Below, piece by piece: positions 29,801 through 41,800 of a stretch of 64,000 nt of DNA. The stretch covers positions 57,969,501-58,033,500 of the forward strand of contig JAVUNC010000004.1 of assembly GCA_032173965.1 (NCBI GenBank), read 5' to 3'. A program made the translations under genes and the position numbers. The DNA is from Sitta carolinensis (taxonomy: Eukaryota > Chordata > Aves > Passeriformes > Sittidae). Below the pieces are notes generated by a model. That model was not told the DNA's origin. It saw only the letters and a list, made by a program, of their open reading frames with translations, and did not search any database. Numbering within the stretch: position 1 is the first letter of the stretch; each line of letters starts with the position of its first letter.

Positions 29801-32800
29801 TAGGTGATTACAACTTAGACATCTGTCAGATGCGTTACTTGATAAAGTATTCTCTTATTATTCAGATCATTATTTCTTGTAACTTCCCTTTTAAGGGAAT
29901 TTTTGTGTCCTTTTGGCTTGTTTTGTTAAACAAGGTGAAAAATTTATTTTGATCAATATAGAAAGCATCAGTATTGGTTATGATCTTAGTAAATCTGGCA
30001 ACATTATAATTATTCTTCAGCAATGATGCTGAAGAACAGTATGTACAGCTGTCATTGGAAACAATCTTGGACAAAAGCTTTTGCTGAAAATTTCAAGTGG
30101 ACAAACTCTTATGATCTATTCTATTTCTTTCAAAAAGGCTTGTTATTAAAAAAGTCGCCATCACACCACCTTTATAATAGAAGGAATCCCAGAAAGGCAA
30201 GACAAACAGTTAACAAAGAAGGTTCAAGCAACAAATGCCTATGTCGGAGATGTAGAGCCATAAAGAAGGTTATTGTCTAAAGAACAGAACAAAAGATATG
30301 CAGGCATTGTACACTCTCCCTCTCCTCCTCAGACATAAGATTTTACCTGATGTTCAGCCATCTGGCTCTCTGGGCTTTTGGCTGGTTCCAAACTCTCATT
30401 TAGTTTGATTTCAGTGGTCTCCATTTTCGTGGATATAGACTGGAGGTGTCCTGATACTTCTGTTGACGCTCAAGAGCTTCATAGAGTGTGCGCTGCTTTT
30501 CACTGATCTGAAGAAGAATGGAAGGTATAAATTCTGACCTCTGACATAGGATTTGCTATTTAGTCTGCTTTAAATGTTCCTAGGCTTAAGAGACTAAAGC
30601 AAAAAAAGTTGCAACAAGTTTTCAAGAGTCTAAATTACAAAGCAAAACACCCATATTAAAAATATTTATTTACTTAAATTTCATCAGTAAAATTCTAGGT
30701 TCTGGTGCTTAAAAGAAATGGACACTAGTAAAGCAGGGAAAACCTATGCACATTCTCACACATTATTTTAGATTTCATGCACTCAAACATGGATGTGCAC
30801 TATTTGCTAGAAACATAGTTCTTAACACCCTGTAACAGCTATTGTGCCTCTGAAAGGAAATATAATTTATAGCATGTGATCAAGACTCTGACCAGTTTCA
30901 TACATCACTGAATGATTCTGCTGCAAAAGTATACATAAATGTGTTGGTCCGGTATTTGGAGAAACTGGATTCTTGGGCCTTCTTTGCCTACTCATCCAGC
31001 ATGATTGGATATCCCTACTAGATTATGGAATACAATCTGTCAATAGCCAGTATTTCTGAAGCCAACTATTAGTTTTAATGACTCTTATTTTTATTAATGG
31101 AGGTTCATCTTGCACAGGCTTTCAAACAAATGTATCACACTAAAAATTCAAGTTACCACCTGAAAACCAAAAACTGCAGAGAAGAATATTAGCTGCACCA
31201 GTTATTTGAATTTTTTTCCTTACAAACTAGCCAACTATTTTGAAGTCTCCAGATGCAAACTTACCACATTTTTCAGTGTTTCCCAAGAACGCTGCAAATC
31301 ATCCAATTTGGCACTAGCAGATGATTCTAAGCTTGGTTCGTAAAACTCCTGGGTGGCAGAGGTGCTGGATTGAATTTTAGCAGCTTCTGTCTGCAACTGT
31401 TCAGCAGATAAGGCTTGGTAATAAGCAATGTCCTACAAGCACGAAGTACATTATTGCACTCTCAAAAAGAAAGATACTGCATACTATCCCTCCCACACTG
31501 CCCCACTGCATATGTCCTTTAAAATAAAGCTCACAAAGCCCAAATCACTAGAAGACCTCTTAGTAATACAGTAAATCAAATATTTAATAGTAGCATATTG
31601 AGTATGTTTTGGACCTTCACTATGATGAGGATTGTGGCCACATTTTTTTCATGTTCATATTTGCTAGGAGGTGCACGAGGCAACTGTGGACAATCACGGA
31701 AAGACTGCGGGGGGGAAGTGATATAAATGGGAGTGTTGTTCCAGCATCATTACAACTACACATGGGAGAAACCCAGCACAAAGATAGTGGGTAATGGTAC
31801 TGTAGGTGGCAAATACCACCCTAATGAACACTATCACAGAGAGAGCAGCAGAAGAACCTGAAAGGACTATGCTGAAGGACTGGTAAATGAGGCAAGAAAG
31901 AGTATGAAGCATCAGCTTATTGTAAGCTTTCAAACAAACACGGAGCCCCAACTAATTTATAAAAGATACTGAGAAAAGGGACCAAAAGTGCTAAGGAAAT
32001 GGGGAAATGTTCAAACCACCAATGAAAATTCAGAGGGGAATTATTTCTCACCAGAAGTTCTATACTTAGTGTATGGAGATTTCTTCAACTGTTGCAGATG
32101 ACAACTGAAAACATCTACAGAAAATGCAGAATTAAGGAAACAAGTACAGTATCTATACTTAGGTCAGGAAAGCAGACTTGATGACAAGGATTATTTAAAA
32201 TTTAAACCATGTATGACAGTTACCAGCACATTATTTGGGAGGTGAAAAATGCTGCCTCAAAGGAGGGTGCAAAGCAGACAGAACCAGGCTCTTCTCAGTG
32301 GTGCCCACTGACAGGAACAGAGGCAATGGGAACAAACTCAAGCACAGGAGATTCTCTCAGTACCAGGAAATTCTTTTTTACTGTTAGGGTGACTGAGAAC
32401 TGGGACAGGTTGCCCAGAGAAGTTGCAGGGTCTCCATCCTTAGACACATTCAAAATCAACCTGAATATAGTCCTGGACAACCTGCTGTACATGGTCCAGC
32501 TTGACAAAGGGTGTGGGACCAGATGATCTCTGGAGGCCCCTTCAACCTCAACCATTCTGTATAGATGTATAAAAGTTAGGTACTAAAAAAGACTAATTAT
32601 GAGGTACTGGAGCTCAAAGTATAAAAAGTATCCTAATTTGAAACAGAATGCAAATACATTATCTAATACCATTTGTGAACAAAACCAGTCAGGCTCTGGA
32701 AGAGCACAGAAACCAGATCACTCCCATAAAACTGTCCAAAAGTGCCTGACGAGGTACTTCAAAGACAATAATTGAAACTTGAAAAATTTAATGATGAAAT

Positions 32801-35800
32801 TGTTACAATGTCCAGAAGCCAGCATGGAATAGGTAACAGCTTAGCACAGCATTCAGGACTGCAATTGCAGAATTTTTCCTTCTGACCACAAGTGATCTTT
32901 CCAAGTAATGGTGAAAAATTGCACCAGTGAAGGCAACTTCTCATTTTGCCTTGCCTGCAGCTAATCTCCAACACTTTGCTAGTCCCCTCTCAAAATCAAT
33001 GCTTCTTTGACCTTTTAATACAGTTTTCAGAATAATGGGCTTGTTGTCACAGGTAGGGAAAAGCAATCACTTTTCCCATCTTTTCAACTGCTTTCTGGAG
33101 TATACAACATGGCAGCTCTTCTCTGGCAGAGCTTGATAGTAGGAATCCAGATGTTTATGCAAGTATAAGATTTTGTTGCCCCTGTACAGGCCCTAATATC
33201 CCATGGCTGTTCTTACAAAAAGTAGCCAATGAACAGTAGTCAGCTTTGTTGTTAGATGTAGGGGCAAAAGGGTGTGTTTAGATTTTGTAAGATATGCAAC
33301 AAGCACTGGTGCACCCTAGATGAGACTTCATAAGGGAAAGAGAAAGAATCCTTAAGTAGGCTGTTTACAAGGAGATAGAAAAGCATTTAACAGTGACCCA
33401 GTGCATAAGACTAGAATCATAGGATCAGCTGTGGCCTAGAGGGCATTGTGCCAACACTTCAGCTTTTCCAGTTCAACTGCTCTGCATTGTGTATTGGGAA
33501 ACCAAGTTTTAAAAAGTGTGTCAAATTTTAATCAATTACATCTTGGGGTAAGTGCAAGGAGATTTAGCGCCAAAGGATTCTCATTCAGTACTGTGGCACA
33601 GATGAAGTGTCTGTCTTTGCTAAACATCAAAATTAACTGCATTTCAGGACTGTTAACGTAATATTTTATATATTATGAAATTCCTCAGTGTTTCCAACAT
33701 CAACACCTTTATGGTTCCCCCCACTCTGCTGTTTTTAGAGGAGTTTCAGAAAAAAACCCCAACCCAAACTTACGATAGTGATAGAATTGTCACTTGTATT
33801 TCTGGTCTTTTTAAAATCTATTTCAATACATAACCCCATTATTCCACTAATAAGCAGTTGGCACTTGTTTTATATTTTCATTACTTGTTAGAAATGTAAA
33901 TAAAGTGTATAGATGGCTGAATTCAGAGTAGCAATGTTTCACCATTAAGAGATGCTAGGAAACTGATGAAACACTATAGAGAGTTAGTCAGGACAAATTA
34001 AATAGCAGTCTTAACACAACCTTTTCTTCCTCAATTGCCTCTTCAGAAGAGTTTTTCATTTTATCCAAAGATTAAACTCGTGTTATTCATCACTTTCTAA
34101 AGCTCCAGTTCACATTTTTTTCTGGTAGTTTACAGGTGATCTTCCTGTGAGAAATTAGTTCTTAACTCTGGCTATTTTTAAAACAAAGTATTGCCAAATT
34201 ATTTTTCTGATTTGCTGTAAAAATAGAAAATTATTATAGCTTACATTTGAGCTCCTAGTTCACTGAAGTCTATGTTTTTTGGTTTTTTTAACCAGCCTTC
34301 TTTCCTGAAGTTTCCCTGGGCATTCATCATGACCAGCACTGGCAATTTCATAGCTTCTTTAGTCTTAATCTCATGTGAGTGTGAATTTTGTAAGTAAACC
34401 ACTGCATTTCGGAATGTTCTTCCGCTTAGTGTTTAATACATGCAGTTCATTTCAACATTAACCACATGGAAGAAAACTTCAGCTCTATGTTTTTAAGATT
34501 GTTATAACTGCATCTATAAACTGCATCTTTATAACAACTGTTATAACTTTATATCGCTCAAAAATCTGCTAAATGAAAGACATAATAGTTTTGGTCGATT
34601 TTGCCCAAGTAAATCACTTATTCTAAAACCTGTATTTTGGTATCAGCTCATGGTGCAACAGCATGTTCACTGTGTTTTCCTTATTGTCTGAATGACTGGA
34701 GCTGTTTGATTTGTTTTACATTTTCAGAGAAAAGTAATGAACTGACATTTGCTTTGTTGATTAGGAGGCAAGCTGCTTTTGGTCCTTTAACTCCATCATT
34801 AATTAATGGTGTCATAAGACTTCTATGTTGAAATGTATAGATGCCTTTCTACTGTAAATAAACTTCACAAGGAACTGATTATCTAAAAATATTCGCAAGA
34901 ACTAGAAAAATCCTTCGTATGCATTATACAACCTTTTTTAGTATGCCATTGATGATTTTGTCACCACTATTACTATCTTACATTAGTATTCTTTCTTTTG
35001 TCTTATATTTAGCAACTTCTATAGCACCATATGCATTTCTGAAACCAGCAGAAGGAATCAATGAGCATCTTGCTTAAACTTGTCTCATTCTACTCAGCAG
35101 TACAACACAACACATTCTAACCTTCAAATCTGCAGTGGTCAATTTTGGAAGCAGTCACGACTGCAAAACCAACCAATCAACCACAAAATCCAGAACATGA
35201 TGAATTCAGTGAGGTGGTGATGGCTTCTAAGGCTCACTTCTAAACTTCTAAAGCATAACATTTTATGTGTGACTTTATGTGCATGACGCTCCATGTTCTG
35301 GCTCAATGTTTACATTTTAATCAATACTGATATACGCTTGCTCCTATTAAAAGCGCAAGAGGCCTCAGTTTTGATTTAAAATCTAATGTCTTATTTCACT
35401 GATCTGCCTCACTGGCACTTAAAATAGACTGCCATGGAAATGAACAATGTTGGAATGAGCAACACATGAAAAAAACCCACATGAAAGTTAATAACTGAAA
35501 TAATATTAAGTAGAAGATACCAGGCTGTGATTTCAGTGCCACGACAGCAATGATACAGTAAGATAGACAGATATGGACATAATGCAATGTTTCATTATGG
35601 GGAGTACAAAAAGGCATTTTTTCTCAGGATGCAAGATTCCATTGAGTACTACTGAAGAAAATAAAAAATATGTTATAAGTAGAAAACACTGGTGACATTG
35701 CAATTGTCACTTAAAATTTATTTAAAAATATAATGAATAGCTGGAACACTGGATTTATACAACTTCAACTCAGAAGTCAATACCTGTATTCATTTTGAAC

Positions 35801-38800
35801 TAGAACCTGAAGGTTCAGTTTGGTAAGAGGTTAAGCCTCAGTTCCTTGGAGCGATAGCTAAACATTATTTCAGAGGATTAAATAAACCACCTGTGGAATG
35901 GAACCATGTATATCTGAGATAAAAGCTGATGGATGCCAAGAGAGAGGTACCTGGTTAACAGAAGCATCTGTATTAGCCACAGGTGAGGGAGAGCGACAGG
36001 CAGGTGGAGAAGAAATCTCACTGTTGGTTCCCTCCTCCCCAGACTCCTCAGTGACAGGGGAGAGCAGCGTGTGACAGCGACCAGCAGTCATCTGCCACAG
36101 GAAAAGCAACCCCAGAGCACAGGAAGAAAATCAGTTACCTCAGCTGAGGCTGGACTTAGACTGAGATCAAAACAACACATGGCCAGAATTACCACGACAT
36201 TAATTAGTCATGCTTCATGCTCCTACATTTACCAGTTTAGAAATCTGTTGAATAAATAGTCTCATTTACTTGTCATACTTCAGTATGAAAACGCTCTCCT
36301 GTACCCTAATGGATTTTAAAAGACAATGTAGAGCAAGCAACTCAATAATAACAAATTCAGGTTTGCCTAAACAGCTTCCAATACAAACTCTGCTGCATAC
36401 AGAAATACTATGGAGATCTACAGAATACTGGACTATTTGACTCAGTACCCAGGTCCAGTTAGAACAAGGAACAGACCTGAAATACAAAATACACACAACT
36501 CAGTATTCAAATGTAACCTTCTTCCTTTCCCAATGCTGCTATAAAGGGATAAATCCTGAAGTCTGACGCTCAGACAAAAATCCCACTAGCATCAGCAGAA
36601 TGTTTGTAATGAGACCCAGTGAGAAACAAGCAAAAGCAAAGTAAGTCAAACATTAGGCCTATGACAGTACTTAGCTTTCATTTCCAGTACACTCATATGA
36701 GAATACGGCAGCATACTGTCAATCATCACATCAACATTTTAATGTGTGAAAAGCCTATACACTGCAACATCTAATGAAATAATATTTATTCTGGTTTTAT
36801 TTTGTTGCTGCAACTCATCAATTTCTTAGCATTTGTTCTTGCATGCTGACAGTTACAAAATAAAATGCAAAATATTTGCATATTATTGCTCCCAAATTTC
36901 ATGTATTTGTCTGCTAAATAACTTAAAGCCTTTATCAACAAGTCTTGAGAACCCATATAAAGCAAAATACAGTAAAGGGAAGCTGCAACTTGTTTGGTTT
37001 GCCACACTACAGCCATTTCAAAAGCTAAACGTAGATGTGAGCTGTGGCAATTTGCTACCACAGGGGTGTTGTAATGATGCAAGAGGAAGCAGCTCAGATA
37101 ATGTGTACATTGACCAAAGCATTGCTTACCATAACCACCGAGGGATGGGTGGGGTGTGTTGGGAGCAGATCTGAATCCAGCTCCTCCATTCCCTCGGACA
37201 GCCCCTCCACTTCTGTCACTGTCAGCAGCATGGTGGCATGCTTTGCTTTCATCGTCAGCATCTTGCACTTGGAATTCAAAGAAGCGATTTGCTCTTGGTA
37301 TCCTTTGATCTTCTGAGCCAGCTCCTGAGGAAACATTTTTTCCCCCCTAATGCTGATGCAGCCGGGAAAGGCCAGCGGACCGGCAGCATTTCAGCTTGCT
37401 GAAGCCGTCCCCGGGCAGCGCAGCCAATACCGCCGTGCTGACGAGCAGGATGCCGCCGGCGCAGGCAGCCGGGCGCAGCTCAGAGCGGCGGCTCCGCTGC
37501 GGCCGCCGGGCGCGCCGCCCCGCAGGACGGACGGAGGGACGGAGGGACGGACGGAGGGAGGGACGCCTCACATTCGCATCCTGCCTGAACTGAGCCCGCC
37601 TCTGTAAGCTGCACGCTGCAGCAACGAGTAGCGTCTCTCCCCCTTCCTGCCCTATTTCCCCCGCCCCCCATCTACTGCCATTAATCTGAGGAAGATGAAG
37701 TTCCCCCGCATCGTGCATGCCAGGGAAATGAGGTCATGTAATGTCCGCAACTACAAAAAAATGCCCCATTCAGCTCTCATCAGAGAGAATGAATTGTCCA
37801 AACAATAACTCACAGGTCTAACAGGCTCAGATGTGATAGGAACAATCAGTCGCATAATAAGATTAAAGGCAGACTGGATAGCTTTTTGTCATTGTTTGGA
37901 TAAGCTGTATTTTAATCTCGTTTTGGTTTTGTGTAAGTCTACTGAGCTAAAAGTTGAGCTGCACAGGACTAACCTTTCTTCAAAAAGAGATGGGTAAACT
38001 AGTATAAAGCAGACTATATTTTAAACTATTGGGGGTTTTGTGCTTAGGAAATGGTCTATTTATGCAGCCAAACACCATCATAAGCTTAAGATTTTTAGAC
38101 AAGAAAGGTGAAAATAAATAGCCTTATGACTATTCATATGTGTCTTGTCTTCTCTCCTACCCTATACTGTTGCCCTATTCAGTGTCCAGTTTCAAAGCTT
38201 TCAATTAATATACTTCAAATAAAAAATGGTGGAAGCGTTTCATATTTCTGCTGAAGCTACTGTTCCTGTCTCCCTAGACACTCAGTAAACAAGTTAGAGT
38301 TTTTATCTAAGAAGGGAAAACATTTGTATAAGCTTGCCTGCTAAATCGATGATTATTTGTTCAAGTCTATATTTCTGCTTCATTTTTATATCTGCTTTTA
38401 CTTCTTCAAAACCCACAAGTTTTCAAGGAAAAATAGCAATAGGACTTGCAGGATCTAGTAGGCATAATAATATATTATTACAATATCTTTTCAAAAGTAA
38501 ATAAGACTGCTGCTTCAGGCTGATAAATTCGAAGTTTTTTTGGTTGTACGACATTTTCAGTAAAGAAAATTCCTCAAAATTACAGTGCAGAACACTCATT
38601 GCAAGAAACACCAGGTCAGGAATTGAAACAGCTCAAAGACTGTGGATGACACTTGACTACTTGAGTTTCAATGTCACCTTGTCACCATCTGTCATATTAG
38701 CAACGAAAGGACTTCTCTTGGTGCTCCAAAGCTTTCCTTGGAGACTAAGAAAAGTCTTGATTATAAACCATCAAGTAGAATATTCAAAACCCAAGCTGCA

Positions 38801-41800
38801 ATCAAATCAAGCCACAAATTTCATGTCTAGCAGCAAATTCCAGTCACCCACAAATGCTTAATGAATGACATATCTGAGCCTCAGTAGAAAATTATTGTCA
38901 TTCAGTGTACTCTATTCCATCACATTACTACGTGCAATGACATTTGTGGTATTAATGCACTGAGTATCTAAAATGCCTCTTTCAACAAAAAATAAGGAAG
39001 AGTAAGTAAAAATGTGATTGCAAAAGAAAATTAAAATTAATAAAGTATCTTATAAAATCAATGTCCCATGAGGTACTGTGTTTTCCATTAAAAATATTCT
39101 CAACTACGGAGATAGCTGCCCACATTCTTATCTGAAATTCTAAGGAAACACAGGTCAGTAGACATGGTATCTACTTACATACCTGCGTATTAATACAAGC
39201 TTCTCAAAAATCAAGATGTAATTTCCTTCTACTTTCTTCCTCCTCTTATTTTAATTCTAAATATAGCTACTACAAATGTCACCTTAAGTTCTTTTACATA
39301 CAGCCCTTAACAGGGGATGTGGTAACTGATACTTTCTTAAATTAATAACACACCTAACAAACATCTTGAGAGACTTGACTTTTGAAGTAGTCTAATAATA
39401 TATGGTTCAGAATATTCACTTCATGTTATGCTTTTTCACAGGTATTTAGAGAGAAAACATGAGCCAAAAATATGCTTATCTCAGTCTTTCAAGTCCCCTT
39501 ACCCCTGAATGTGGATACCTTCCATGTACAAAGTCTTTCTGTTCTGACTGATCCCAACATGTGCATTATCATAAAGTTGCTGTCTTCCTGCAGATGTTTA
39601 GAATCACTCCTAGCTACTAAACTTGCTCCAATGTACATGAAACTTCAAGCTGCCCCATTTTTAATTCCTTCTTGCAGCATTATTCCTTCCTCTAGCAATA
39701 CTACCCTGAATTGCTGGTCACTGCTGCATTTGCTGTTCCTGAATATTTGAATAGAAAATAGTAGCATTATCAATTCACTACTAATAAAACCAAAAGTGTT
39801 TGTATAAGCAAACTGCTCTTGAATTTACACTAAGTAACAGTTGTAACAACTGGATAGAAAATGAGCAACACATGTAACAGGTTATATTACACACCAGGAG
39901 GGACAGCTTTAATTCAAAGGTAAAGAAATGCTGCCATCTGGTGCCAAAAGTGACACACAGAGATCAGTGGTGCATTTTCTATCCTAGGAATTGCACAACA
40001 GACAGGTGGAGGTGAAAGGGGCTCAGGAGGAGCTCTCAAGCCAGCAAAGCAAGAAGGCTGCACAGAGACAATCATGACTGATTCAAGGGCTGATAGTCCA
40101 TGAGTTTGTGGGCAGGATGCACAACTCCAGAGCACGAAACTATTCCCATCAAAGACTTTAAGAAAAACTTTGGAATGGTGCAGGGTTTTCATCCAAATCT
40201 ATTGTGGAGTTCTTTTGATTCAAGTGTCTTGGAATTCTTTATAGAATGTGACTGGGATGAAAATGAGCAAGTACTTTAGGATATACATGCATGTATGCAC
40301 AAGTTCTTTAGGATATGTACATATGGATCACTGAACTAGTTGTGATTAACTGAGCAACTGCTGAACTTTGACTTCTGGGACACTCCTCAGTCAGGTTCTA
40401 ATGTTAACTGCTCCTTAATTATGCAATGCTTTTGTTTATCATAGTGTTGTCTGAAGGTTAAGATATATCTAACTGAAAAAACAAATGAATTGTCCACATT
40501 GTACCAATAGCAGGAGTTCCCTCTCTGGGGTTAAGTCTATCTGCTCAACTAGCCTTGAGGAAACCTGAAAAGCAGCTCGGCTATCTCATGACTATTGCTT
40601 ATGAAAAGTTTCCTGAGTCAGTGAGCTTCCATTGGGCCCAGTGTTTTGATGCATGCATTTTGATGCATGTTGGGTCCCATACCTCATTACGTGAAATCTG
40701 GACCTGGAGTTCCTGGATGTTGCTGGTTGCTATTGGCTTGTCTTGGATCTCGCGATGAGCGCTCTCTATCATCTGCTGCAAATGTTTCATTTCTTGCTCA
40801 TATTGTTCATACTGAACCACTGCTTCCTAGAAAAGGGAAAAAAAGATGGAGTTTCTACATGAAAATTAATTTTCACTTAGTCTAAGCATGACAGATCTCC
40901 CTCCTGAAGTATTTGGCACTCTTATATTGATAAGCAAAGCAGGAGTATAGTCAGGAAGATTTCTATTCATAAATATTGTGAATTGCATTGGTTTGAATGG
41001 GTTCATTTATTTAAATATTTCCCAAACCCACAGTCCACATAACATGGTATTTTAGGTTTATGATGTAAGGTACTGTAACTTCTGATTCCAACAAGTACCT
41101 GAACCAAACACACTCACAAGAAGATAGCCTTGCTTAGTCTCATGGTTTTATTATTTTATTACCTGGTATTTCACTGCAGGTGTTCATTTGTGACTATAAG
41201 AAAAGCTTAGATACTACAGAAAATACAGCTAAGAGAGTATTATGAAGATTTCAGATAATTATCCAACTAATGTAGTATCAGGTCTTTCTATCATAGATAG
41301 AAAGAAACTGCATGAGCAGTTTGTCTAACCCATTTTTAAAATTTTCAGTGTGACACTGTAACCTTTCTTGTATTTAAGCATCATTAATTATCTTTAATCA
41401 TCAAAATTCTCTTCTGTTATCCAACTTGAAACTTTATATTTGCACCCTAGACAATGGAATACTCCATGTATGCTCCTATCACTAAAGAGCAGAGAAGGAA
41501 GAGCTTATTCTCTTCTTTGGAAATACCTTTTACATGTTTAATTATACATCCAAACAATCAAACAAAATCTAGTTTACTTGTATTTAGCAAAACTTGAAAA
41601 TACAAATTTAATAGACATTGAATGATTCCAAAATTAGAAAACAAATATATATAAACTCTAAGTAAAAAGAATAAAAATAATTTTTATATCATAAAGTTAA
41701 TTAACTCGATAGTTTTTATGCAATCTTCAGAAGCAGCTGATGTTATAACGTTATATTAATTTTATTAATTGATTATATATCTTATAATTTTAACCTGCAT

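Noticed and set aside
36786..37268. 160-codon minus-strand ORF
   Set aside because: It overlaps SYNE1 E15 in a different frame on the same strand and continues into intron; a shadow of the exon.
39931..39944. CTCF-like motif GCACCAGATGGCAG on the minus strand upstream of the CpG island
   Set aside because: It matches the degenerate core consensus at 13 of 14 positions, but by my estimate about one such match is expected by chance in 64 kb on both strands.
38544..40192. ORFs of 92-105 codons as possible extra genes or exons
   Set aside because: No similarity, no good flanking splice sites in the right phase, and no conservation evidence available from one sequence.
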